Of a stretch of 64,000 bases of DNA, positions 32,762 through 40,444 are shown in pieces. Made by a program: the position numbers and the translations under genes. This stretch comes from Actinoplanes ianthinogenes (GTDB taxonomy: Bacteria; Actinomycetota; Actinomycetes; Mycobacteriales; Micromonosporaceae): contig NZ_AP023356.1 in NCBI RefSeq assembly GCF_018324205.1, positions 7,193,501 to 7,257,500 of the forward strand. The letters run 5' to 3'. The notes under the pieces are model-generated. The model saw only the letters and a list, made by a program, of their open reading frames with translations. It did no database searches and had not been told where the DNA came from. How positions within the stretch are numbered: position 1 is the first letter of the stretch; the number at the start of each line of letters is the position of its first letter.

Positions 32762-34129
32762 GTGGGCCTGCTCACCCAATCACTGCTCAAACCGGTGCAG
32801 GACTGGATCAAAACCGAGTTCGGCACCCCACCGGGGGCGTCGGTGGTGTTCCGCTTCGACCGGTTCGGGGTCACCCTGACCGACGAGGACTTCATGCTGC
32901 CCGGTCATCCGGAACTGGGGTTCTCCCCGGAGATGGCGATCGAGCGGTTCTCCGACCTGGTCAACCGGGTGCCGGTCGGGGTGGACGACGGGGACGACGA
33001 CGTCACGTTCTCCGAGATCGACGTGGACACCTCGTACTTCTTCCGGCTGGTCAACCCGGCCGAGCCGTACCTGCCGGCCACCCTGCCGGGACCGGCGAAG
33101 GAGCGCCGCATCTCGGCCTTCGACACGCTCAAGGCGGAGGCGCTCAAGCTCTGGGAGACGCAGGGCCTGGCGTCGGTCACCGGGCAGATCCGCGAGTTCC
33201 GGCCGTGCACCCCGGCGCCGATCAACTGGTACGACTCGCGCAGCACCACCGGCTGGCAGCCGCGCACGTTCACCATCGCCGGCTCCGACCAGGCGCCGGC
33301 AGCGCAGACGCTCCACTGGCGGATGGCCCCGGACGACGCCCAGATCAGCAAGGCGGTCCAGTTGCCCGTCGACGAGGTGCGCAAGCTGCCCGCCTCGGAC
33401 ATGCTGCGCCGGGCCGCCCGGATCCAGCGCGGTGAGCCGGCGCTGGCCCCGCAGCTCACGCCCCTCCCGGGCGGTCTGCTGAAGCCGATCCTCAAGCCGC
33501 CGCCCAGCGACCTGATCAAGGTGCCGGTCGGCGACCGGATCCTGGCGAAACGCCGGCTGCTGGAGGCCGCGCCGGTCCAGCCGGCCACCACCAGCTCGCA
33601 GACCACCGTCTCGTTCGACGCCTGCCTGGTCCGCATCGACCGGCCCTGGCTGTTCTGGCCGTTCCTGATCGACGCCACCTGGGACGTGCCCGGGGCCGGC
33701 AAGGGCAGCATCTCGCAGTCCGGCGCGCTGGGCGCGCTGAGCTGGCTGCCGACCGGGATGCTGGCCATCCGCAACCTCAAGATCACGTCGAACTGGTCGG
33801 CGCAGGACATCGAGGCGTCCGCCACCGCGACCAACTTCGGGCCGTTCGCGGTCTCCGAGAAGATCACCAACGGTGTGCTGTCCGCCTCCGGCCTCCAGAT
33901 CAGCGGCTGGCAGTTCCAGCAGCTGCCCGCCCTGCCGCCGAACGACGAGCCGCCGGCCACCCCGGCGCCCGCCCCGAAGAAGCAGTACACCGTGGTCAAG
34001 GGCGACACCCTGTGGAGCATCGCCCGGATGATGTACGGCGACGGCAAGAAGTGGAAGAAGATCGCCGACGCCAATCACATCGCCGACGCCAACAAGATCA
34101 AGGTCGGGCAGCGCCTGATCATCCCGTGA
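32762..34129 (+). CDS. LysM-terminated uncharacterised protein (455 aa)
   Basis: GTG start at 32762 behind GGAAGGAC. No signal peptide. About 390 residues of unrecognised sequence include two halves joined near a Pro-rich stretch (TPLPGGLLKPILKPPPSDL at about 235). Residues 395-409 form a Pro/Ala linker, and 410-455 are one LysM domain (YTVVKGDTLWSIARMMYGDG, closing KIKVGQRLIIP). A C-terminal LysM on an unexported protein is typical of phage-tail and contractile-injection baseplate or tape-associated proteins (gp53-like), which fits the CHAP protein next door. No sheath, tube or baseplate gene is visible here. Confidence 0.8.
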   Translation: MGLLTQSLLKPVQDWIKTEFGTPPGASVVFRFDRFGVTLTDEDFMLPGHPELGFSPEMAIERFSDLVNRVPVGVDDGDDDVTFSEIDVDTSYFFRLVNPAEPYLPATLPGPAKERRISAFDTLKAEALKLWETQGLASVTGQIREFRPCTPAPINWYDSRSTTGWQPRTFTIAGSDQAPAAQTLHWRMAPDDAQISKAVQLPVDEVRKLPASDMLRRAARIQRGEPALAPQLTPLPGGLLKPILKPPPSDLIKVPVGDRILAKRRLLEAAPVQPATTSSQTTVSFDACLVRIDRPWLFWPFLIDATWDVPGAGKGSISQSGALGALSWLPTGMLAIRNLKITSNWSAQDIEASATATNFGPFAVSEKITNGVLSASGLQISGWQFQQLPALPPNDEPPATPAPAPKKQYTVVKGDTLWSIARMMYGDGKKWKKIADANHIADANKIKVGQRLIIP

Positions 34130-34139
34130 GGGGGCGCAC

Positions 34140-34511
34140 GTGTACGACGTCGACGACCTCATCGACCTCGACCGCCGCCTGACCGGCCTGCTGGCCAAGC
34201 CGGACGGCTGGGCGGACGGCCTGCGGGCGGCGGTGAGCCTCGGCTTCCTCCGCCGCTCGTGGGACGCCGGTACCGCCCCGCAGAGCGCCGACGAACTGGT
34301 CGACGAGCTGACGGCGGCGCCCGGTCACCCGGTCGAGATCACCGCCGCGCACGGCTGGCTGCGCAACTCCCTCGGCGTGGTCACCACCACCTGCGCGTGG
34401 AAGGACCTCGGCGACGACGAGGTGCAGCTGGTCCGGGTGTACGTCAACCGCTCCGGCGCCTGGCTCTGCGAGTACTGGCAGGAGACCCGCGCTCACCGCC
34501 CGACGGTCTGA
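34140..34511 (+). CDS. Small uncharacterised protein, last gene of the CHAP/LysM cassette (123 aa)
   Basis: GTG start at 34140 with GAGGGGG five bases upstream, ten bases after the LysM gene. The C-terminal half (ITAAHGWLRNSLGVVTTTCA, then VQLVRVYVNRSGAWLCEYWQ) reads like the strands of an NTF2/SnoaL-like fold, a weak impression. No signal peptide or membrane segment. Position suggests an accessory or immunity-type partner. Confidence 0.7.
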   Translation: MYDVDDLIDLDRRLTGLLAKPDGWADGLRAAVSLGFLRRSWDAGTAPQSADELVDELTAAPGHPVEITAAHGWLRNSLGVVTTTCAWKDLGDDEVQLVRVYVNRSGAWLCEYWQETRAHRPTV

Positions 34512-34553
34512 CCGCTGTACGGCTATGGGGCGGCGAGTTGTGGACAAGACAAA

Positions 34554-34595
34554 ACCCCGGCGGCATATCCCCGAAGGGTAGAGGCGGACCGGGGT
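34554..34595. terminator. Short stem after the CHAP/LysM cassette
   Basis: ACCCCGG at 34554-34560 pairs with CCGGGGT at 34589-34595; an inner CCCC-GAAG-GGG turn may stack between them. On the minus strand the stem is followed by TTTTG. It could end transcripts of the cassette. Weak call. Confidence 0.35.
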
Positions 34596-34652
34596 CTTCA
34601 CGGCGACCCTAGCATGGTCCGGCGGTCTCACGGCGTTGACAGGTGAACGGCG

Positions 34653-35080
34653 GTGCAGCCGGGTCATCCTGAAGTGGTGGAGCGGGGTCTGTCCGTTGAG
34701 CGCCTCGCTCCCTACCGGGCGGCATGCGGCGGCGACTTGGGGGCCGCCCTCCAGCTCTATCGCTGGAACGCGGAGGTCTCCGCGGCGCTGGGAGCGACGA
34801 TCGGCCATGTCGAGGTCCGGCTGCGGAATGCCGTGCACGATGCGCTGACTGCCTTCACCAGGCCTTTCGCCGCCAGCGCCGCGCGACGGTCTTCACCGCC
34901 GTGCAGCAGTTGCACGAGGCGCGCAACCGCATTGCCCACCATGAGCCGATGTTCAACCGTCCGATCGCGGATCTACGGCAGACCGCGCTTCACCTAGTGG
35001 GCTGGATCTGCCCGGTCACCCGTGACTGGATCGAACAGCGATGCAGGGTGCCGGAGGTGCTGTCAGGCCGGCCCACCTGA
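34653..35080 (+). pseudogene. Abi-like (abortive-infection family) gene, frameshifted and internally deleted
   Basis: Frame one from GTG 34653 reads MQPGHPEVVERGLSVERLAP to about IGHVEVRLRNAVHDALTAF, the N-terminal hallmark of the Abi_2-like family. The C-terminal hallmark (LHEARNRIAHHEPMFNRPIADL) appears only in another frame, ending at 35078-35080. The switch occurs near 34865-34890. The usual middle of the protein, including the conserved Trp/Phe-rich part, is missing, so there is a deletion as well as a frame change. The remaining 3' end overlaps the kinase stop by 18 bases. I read it as a dead defence-related gene. Confidence 0.65.
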
Positions 35081-36670
35081 GGGTGCGGTGCGATGCAGTT
35101 GCTTGTAGACCGGCGCCAGTTGCTTGTGCAAGCGCGTGTAGATGTCGTAGATGTCGCTGTACAACGCCTGATCCGGGCCGGGCTCGAAGATCGAGTTGTT
35201 GCGCGCCAGATCCGAGATGTCCGAGAAGCTGATCATCCCGGCGCCGACCGCGCCGATCCACCCGGCGCCCCGCGCGTTGACCTGGACCGGGTTCGCGTCC
35301 CGCCGGATCTCGATGCCCAGCACGTCCGCGAAGATCTGGCACCACGAACTCGACCGTGCCGCCCCGCCCGTGATCACCATCGACGACACCGGCGCCCCGA
35401 GGAACCGGTCCACCGCCTTCGCCATCCACCGCGTGTTCAGCGCGACACCCTCGAACACCGCCCGCAGCAGGTCCGACCGGGTGGTCTCCAATGAGATGTT
35501 GAGGAACCCGGCGCGCAGGTTCGGGTCGTCGACCGGCGCCCGCTCGCCGTACAGCCAGGGCATGTAGAGCACCCCGTCCGCCCCGGCCGGCACGCTCGGA
35601 ATGATCTTGTCGAAGGCGTCGAAGATGGTGCCCTCGTCCCGGCTGATGTGCCCGGCCGCGAGCAGCGGGTCGTCGTACTCGACGATCTTGTCGCGCAGCC
35701 AGGTCAGGTTCGCGCCGGCGGTGGCCTGCAGCGCGGTCATCAGGTAGCGGTCCGGCAGCGCGCACGGGATCGACGCGATCCCGCTGCCCACGTCGGTCTT
35801 CTTGGCCGGCACGTGCGCCGCGATCCAGGACGACGTGCCGAGGTACAGGTGCGGCTCGTTGTCCCGGACCGTGCCCGCCCCGATCGCGGCCGCGGTGTTG
35901 TCGATCGCACCCGCCACCACCCGGATCGAGGCGGGGAGGCCGAGGTGATCGGCGGCGCTGGGGGCTAGCGTGCCGATCACCTCGGTGCACGTGACGATCG
36001 GCGGGAACTTGTCCCGGTCGATCCCGCTGGCGGCGACCAGCGACGGCGCGTACCGGATGTTCCCGGCTCTGCGGTTGTCGGTGACCCACGAGGTGAGGAT
36101 CGAGTCGACGGTGGCCACGGTGCGGCCGGTGAGCTTCAGGTTGATCCAGTCCAGGACGTTGAGGAACGTCTTGGTTCGCGCGTACACGTCGGGCATCTCG
36201 TCGCGCACCAGCAGCATGTGCGCCGCCGGATCCTTGCCGGTGACCGACGGCATCCCGCCGGTCAGACGCAGCCACCGAGCGATTTTGAAGATCGAGATGC
36301 CGGCGTACGCCGGGAAGCCGCCGAACTGGCGACGCAGGTGCGGCGCCCCGCGCATGTCCAGCCAGCTGATGCACGGGGTGAGTGGCTCCCCGGCGGCGTC
36401 CACCGCGATCGTGCCCTCACCCTGGGTCGACGAGCAGATCGTGGTGACCGCGCGCAGGTGCTCCGGGTGTTCCCGGCCGAGTTCGGCGACCACCTCGGCC
36501 AGGGCGTCCCACCAGGCGACCGGGTCCTGCTCGGCGCCGCCGCCGGGCAGCACCCGCAGCGGCACCGGGCGCTCCGCCCAGCCGGTCACCGTGCCGTCCG
36601 CGGCGACCAGGGCCGCCTTCATCCCGGAGGTGCCCAGGTCGATCGCCAGCACCTGCGGCGCGATCGCCAT
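35063..36670 (-). CDS. FGGY-family carbohydrate kinase (535 aa)
   Basis: ATP-dependent sugar or polyol kinase of the xylulokinase type, cytoplasmic. Opens LAIDLGTSGMKAALV (phosphate-1 motif). FGGY N at about 1-250 with WLDMRG, then FGGY C at about 260-500 with YLGTSSWIAA and the signature MVITGGAARSSSWCQIFADV. Its ATG follows directly after the TAG of the aldolase-aminotransferase gene, so the two are cotranslated. Substrate unknown; the partner enzyme suggests an amino-sugar or keto-polyol pathway. Confidence 0.9.
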   Translation of the reverse strand: MAIAPQVLAIDLGTSGMKAALVAADGTVTGWAERPVPLRVLPGGGAEQDPVAWWDALAEVVAELGREHPEHLRAVTTICSSTQGEGTIAVDAAGEPLTPCISWLDMRGAPHLRRQFGGFPAYAGISIFKIARWLRLTGGMPSVTGKDPAAHMLLVRDEMPDVYARTKTFLNVLDWINLKLTGRTVATVDSILTSWVTDNRRAGNIRYAPSLVAASGIDRDKFPPIVTCTEVIGTLAPSAADHLGLPASIRVVAGAIDNTAAAIGAGTVRDNEPHLYLGTSSWIAAHVPAKKTDVGSGIASIPCALPDRYLMTALQATAGANLTWLRDKIVEYDDPLLAAGHISRDEGTIFDAFDKIIPSVPAGADGVLYMPWLYGERAPVDDPNLRAGFLNISLETTRSDLLRAVFEGVALNTRWMAKAVDRFLGAPVSSMVITGGAARSSSWCQIFADVLGIEIRRDANPVQVNARGAGWIGAVGAGMISFSDISDLARNNSIFEPGPDQALYSDIYDIYTRLHKQLAPVYKQLHRTAPSGGPA

Positions 36671-38884
36671 CTAGACCCCCTCGACCTGCGCGAAGACCTG
36701 ATCGAACCGGGCGAGCGCGTCGTCGATGACCTCGTCGGTGTCGGCCAGCGAGGTGTACATCCGGGAGCCGGCCAGGGTGATGATGCCGTGCGCCGCGTAC
36801 GCCGCACCCATCTGCTCCATCAGCGTCTTGCGCGCCTTGTTCTCCTTGAGCAGCTTGATCGGGCTGCGCATGTCCAGCAGCATCACGCCGCTGCACTCCA
36901 GGTGCACGATCGACCCCTGGTTGTACGCCACGTACGGCAGCCCGTACTTGTCGATCAGCCGCTGGAGTCCCCGGGTCAGCCGGTCCCCGGCCCGCCCGGC
37001 CAGCACCGGCGCGTTGGTCCGGGCCATCTCCTGGATCGCGAAGTACCCGGCCGCGCAGGACAGCGGGTTCGCCGACAGGGTGCCGCCGACCTGGATGTGC
37101 GCGCCGCTCTTGCCGTCCAGGCCGGAGCCGAACACGCTCATGATGTCGGCTCGCCCGCCGACCCCGCCGGCCATCGGGTATCCGCCCGAGACGGCCTTGC
37201 CGAAAACGGTCAGGTCCGGGGTGACCCCGAAGTAGCCGGCCGCGCCGCCCATCCCGGTCCGGAACCCGGTGACCACCTCGTCGAAGATCAGCAGCGCGCC
37301 GAACTCGGTGCACAGTTTGCGCACGGCCGCGTTGTAGTCGTGCGGGACCGGCCGGGTGCCGGACTCCGGCCCGAACGGCTCGACGATGACCGCCGCGGTG
37401 CCGCCGCGCAGCCGGTTCTCGATCAGCTTGCGCTTGAGCGTGCCCAGATCGTGCGGGAACGCCTCCCGGGTGCGGCCGGTGGCGCCCCACGGGATGCCCT
37501 TGGCGTTCATCCGGAAGCTGCCCGGCACCCGCAGGCCGTAGACCACGGTGTCGGACCAGCCGTGGTACGCCCCGCCGACCTTGATCACCATCTTCTTGCC
37601 GGTCTTGGCCCGGGCCGCCCGCACCGCCGCCATCACGGCCTCGGTGCCGGAGCCCAGCGACCGGTACATCTCGATGTGCGGCATGTACCTGTTGATGATC
37701 TCGGCGAGCTTCAGCTCGTACTCGTGGAACAGGCCGGTGACCGGCCCGCTCTCCTTGATCACCGCGGCCACCTGCTCGTTCACCGGGCCGTAGTTGCTGC
37801 CCAGGATGGTCGGGCCGCCGGCCTGGAGGAAGTCGATGTAAACGTTGCCGTCCCGGTCGGTCAGGTGCGCGCCCTCGGCCTTGTCGATGGCGAGCGGGAA
37901 CGGGTAGTTGAAGGCCAGGTTGTGCTGGACGCCGCCGGGGATGCGCTTCTTGGCCCGCTCGGTGATCTCCTTGCTGGCCCGGCACTTGGTCTCGAAGTAG
38001 TTCAGCGTGTCCAGCAGCGCGTCGTGCCGCAGTCCCCGCACCGGCTGCGCGACCAGGGCCTTGAGCCGCCGCATGGTGTCCGGGACGTCGAGGTACTCGC
38101 TGATCATGTAGCCATGATCTTCTTCGGGCGAAGTTTCGGGAATGTCCGAAACGCTAGGGAGCTCTTCGTCGTCAGGGACCCGCACCGGCTCGACCGCGTC
38201 GACGATCTGCGAGGCGATCCGCTTCTCGTCCTTCTTGAGCTTGCCGAACGCGATCTCCCGGATCGCCGCCGGAATCGTGTAGACCTTGCCGGCCTCGGTG
38301 GTCAGCGCCATCAGATAGGCGATCGACACCTTCTCCAGCAGCGCCATGTTGAACACCGCGCGCGACGGGTCGGTGCCCACCGCCACCACGCCGTGGTTGG
38401 CGATGATGAACGCGTTGTCCCCGCTCGCCACCTTCTTCTGCACGTTCTTGGCGAGGAACCCGGTGCCGGACGGCGCGTAGTCGATGATCGCGACCTCCTT
38501 GCCGAGGAACCGCACCTGCTCGTCGGTGAGCGCCGGGATCGGCTTGCGCAGGAAGGCGAGCGCCGACGCGTACGGCTGGTGGGTGTGCACGATCGCGTTC
38601 ACGTCCGGCCGCTCGCGATAGATGTTCGCGTGCATCCCGCACTCGATCGACGGCACGAGGCCGCCCGCGCCACCCTCGTCAGGGACGTGTTTGCCCTGGA
38701 AGTCGACGATGCAGACGTCCTCGACGCGCATCTTGTCGTAGTCGTAGTTGCTGGGCGTGACGGCGTACAGCTCGTGGCCCGGGATCCGGACCGAGACGTT
38801 GCCCTCGGTCGCTTTCAGATATCCACGGTCGAGCATCGTGCGGCACATGTCGACCACGTGCTGACGGGACAGTCGATGTTTCAC
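36671..38884 (-). CDS. Fused class II aldolase and class III aminotransferase (737 aa)
   Basis: Two enzymes in one chain. Residues about 1-240 are a class II aldolase (fuculose-phosphate-aldolase fold) with candidate zinc ligands H100 and H102 (HTHQPYASA) and H164 (ANHGVVAVG), plus an acidic residue in PSIECGMH. A linker at about 240-300 is Glu/Asp/Pro-rich. Residues about 300-737 form a class III PLP enzyme of glutamate-1-semialdehyde aminomutase type, with GSGTEAVMAAVRAAR, IFDEVVTGFR and Schiff-base Lys563 (FGKAVSGGYPMAGG). I use GTG at 38884 (VKHRLSRQH); an in-frame TTG at 38998 would run into the regulator's promoter. The fusion implies substrate channelling, but the substrate is not evident. 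Confidence 0.88.
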   Translation of the reverse strand: MKHRLSRQHVVDMCRTMLDRGYLKATEGNVSVRIPGHELYAVTPSNYDYDKMRVEDVCIVDFQGKHVPDEGGAGGLVPSIECGMHANIYRERPDVNAIVHTHQPYASALAFLRKPIPALTDEQVRFLGKEVAIIDYAPSGTGFLAKNVQKKVASGDNAFIIANHGVVAVGTDPSRAVFNMALLEKVSIAYLMALTTEAGKVYTIPAAIREIAFGKLKKDEKRIASQIVDAVEPVRVPDDEELPSVSDIPETSPEEDHGYMISEYLDVPDTMRRLKALVAQPVRGLRHDALLDTLNYFETKCRASKEITERAKKRIPGGVQHNLAFNYPFPLAIDKAEGAHLTDRDGNVYIDFLQAGGPTILGSNYGPVNEQVAAVIKESGPVTGLFHEYELKLAEIINRYMPHIEMYRSLGSGTEAVMAAVRAARAKTGKKMVIKVGGAYHGWSDTVVYGLRVPGSFRMNAKGIPWGATGRTREAFPHDLGTLKRKLIENRLRGGTAAVIVEPFGPESGTRPVPHDYNAAVRKLCTEFGALLIFDEVVTGFRTGMGGAAGYFGVTPDLTVFGKAVSGGYPMAGGVGGRADIMSVFGSGLDGKSGAHIQVGGTLSANPLSCAAGYFAIQEMARTNAPVLAGRAGDRLTRGLQRLIDKYGLPYVAYNQGSIVHLECSGVMLLDMRSPIKLLKENKARKTLMEQMGAAYAAHGIITLAGSRMYTSLADTDEVIDDALARFDQVFAQVEGV

Positions 38885-38978
38885 GGCGGGTCCGATCCTG
38901 GTGCGTCGTTGGCCGGGACCATCGTCGCGCCGCTCCGGTGATGAAGCACCGTGACCCGAGCAGCAATCTGCGCCCCGG

Positions 38979-38998
38979 TTGTTATCACCGAGTGACAA
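38979..38998. promoter_or_regulatory. Imperfect palindrome between aldolase-aminotransferase and PucR genes
   Basis: TCAC-CGA-GTGA core within TTG/CAA flanks, ten bases ahead of the regulator ATG. Its position in the 123-bp divergent space makes it a candidate operator for the PucR-type protein. Weak sequence support. Confidence 0.3.
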
Positions 38999-39007
38999 AA
39001 TTCGGCG

Positions 39008-40165
39008 ATGACGACCCCGTGGCAGCGCCTGCCGGCCGACCTGGCGACCGCCATGCGTCCCCGGCTGCCGGATGCGGTCCCGGCCATCGCCGACGCGGTC
39101 ACCGCGGCGAACCCCGCGCTCGCGGAGACCTCACGAGCAAAATTCGACCGCGATTTGCGTACGGCCGTGCAGGTCGCCATCGAACGCTTCCTCGACCTCG
39201 CCGGCACCGACGAGCCGGCCCTGCCCCCGCGGATCCGGGAGGTGTTCGTCGCCCTGGGCGCCGCCGAGGCCCGCGAGAACCGGGGGCCGGAGCTGCTGCT
39301 CGGCGGCCTGCGCACGGCCGCCCGGCTGCTGCTGCGCACCGCCTCCCAGGCGCTCGCCGAGTCCCGCCCGGTCACCGTCGAGGAGGTCATCGACCTGTCC
39401 GACGCCACCAGCGCGTTCGTCGACGAGCTCGCCTCGGCCTGCACCGACGGCCTGGCCCGGCAACTGCGCGAGCAGGCCGGCGAGGGCGACCGGCGCCGCC
39501 GCCGGGTCGCCGACCTGCTGCTGCGTGGCGGAGCGCCGGCCGACGTGGCCCGCGAGGCGGTGACCGCGATCGGCTGGCCGGCCCTGGACCGGGTCGTGCC
39601 GGTGCTGCTGCCGCCGGACCAGGCCCGCGACGCCCGGTTCCGGTTCGCCGCCGACGGTGTGGTCGCCGAGCGCGCCCGCGACGCCGTGCTGCTGCTGCGG
39701 TCCGGCCCGCGCGCCGAGCGGCCGGCGCTGGCCGAGGCCCTGGACGGCCGGGAAGCGGTGGTCGGCCCGGCGCTGTCGTGGACCGAGGTCCCGGAGGCGG
39801 TCCGCCTCGCCGAACGCGCCGCCGAACTGATCGGAACCGGTCCGGCCCCGGTCTTCGTCGAGGACCACTTCGCCGCCCTGGCGCTGCGCGGCGAGCCCGG
39901 CGCGCTGGCCGCCCTCGCCACCCGGCGGCTCGCGCCACTCGCCGGCCTGCGCCCGGCCCAGCGCGACCAGCTGCTGGTCACCCTGGAGTCCTGGCTGCGG
40001 CACTGGGGTTCCCGCGCGGCCGTCGCCGCCGAGCTCTACGTGCATCCGCAGACGGTCAGTTACCGCCTCAACCGGCTGCGCGACCTGCTCGGCCCGGCCC
40101 TCGACGACCCGGCGGCCCGCTTCGAGCTGCACCTCGTGCTCGCCCACCGCGGCTCGTCGTCCTGA
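39008..40165 (+). CDS. PucR-type transcriptional regulator (385 aa)
   Basis: Helix-turn-helix regulator probably controlling the divergent aldolase-aminotransferase/kinase operon. The N-terminal half (about 1-160) is an all-helical domain seen in many actinobacterial PucR proteins. The middle is a GGDEF-like degenerate domain (VVPVLLPPDQARDARFRF onward). The C-terminal PucR HTH shows LLVTLESWLRHWGSRAAVAAELYVHPQTVSYRLNRLRDLLG at about 325-365. ATG at 39008; no strong ribosome site. The last codons (LVLAHRGSSS-stop) are the source of the downstream 41-bp repeat array. Confidence 0.9.
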   Translation: MTTPWQRLPADLATAMRPRLPDAVPAIADAVTAANPALAETSRAKFDRDLRTAVQVAIERFLDLAGTDEPALPPRIREVFVALGAAEARENRGPELLLGGLRTAARLLLRTASQALAESRPVTVEEVIDLSDATSAFVDELASACTDGLARQLREQAGEGDRRRRRVADLLLRGGAPADVAREAVTAIGWPALDRVVPVLLPPDQARDARFRFAADGVVAERARDAVLLLRSGPRAERPALAEALDGREAVVGPALSWTEVPEAVRLAERAAELIGTGPAPVFVEDHFAALALRGEPGALAALATRRLAPLAGLRPAQRDQLLVTLESWLRHWGSRAAVAAELYVHPQTVSYRLNRLRDLLGPALDDPAARFELHLVLAHRGSSS

Positions 40166-40444
40166 GGCACTAGCTCGTGCTCGCCTGCCGTGGCTCGTGG
40201 TCCTGAGGCACTAGCTCGTGCTCGCCTGCCGTGGCTCGTGGTCCTGAGGCACTAGCTCGTGCTCGCCTGCCGTGGCTCGTGGTCCTGAGGCACTACCTTG
40301 TGCTCGCCTGCCGTGCTGGTGGTCCTGAGGCACTAGCTCGTGCTCGCCTGCCGTGGCTCGTGGTCCTGTGGCACTAGCTCGTGCTCGCCTGCCGTGGCTC
40401 GTGGTCCTGTGGCACTAGCTCGTGCTCGTCTACCGCGGCTCGTC
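40159..40444. repeat. Seven ~41-bp tandem repeats copied from the end of the regulator gene
   Basis: Units begin at 40159, 40200, 40241, 40282, 40322 (one base shorter spacing), 40363 and 40404; unit start GTCCTGAGGCACTAGCTCGT. The unit reproduces the regulator's last codons: LVLAHRGSSS-stop at the true end, LVLACRGSWS-stop in the copies. The final unit runs into the last codons and TAG of the convergent STAND ATPase gene. Otherwise no gene lies between 40166 and 40429. Confidence 0.85.

Noticed and set aside
30415..34511. Prophage or complete contractile injection system
   Set aside because: CHAP and LysM domains fit, but no capsid, sheath, tube, baseplate, terminase or integrase gene is visible and base composition matches the surroundings.
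38885..38998. TTG at 38998 as start of the aldolase-aminotransferase
   Set aside because: The added 38 residues do not resemble an aldolase, and the start would sit within the divergent promoter ten bases from the regulator.
40159..40444. Possible CRISPR array
   Set aside because: Units are contiguous without unique spacers, and they derive from the neighbouring gene's 3' end.
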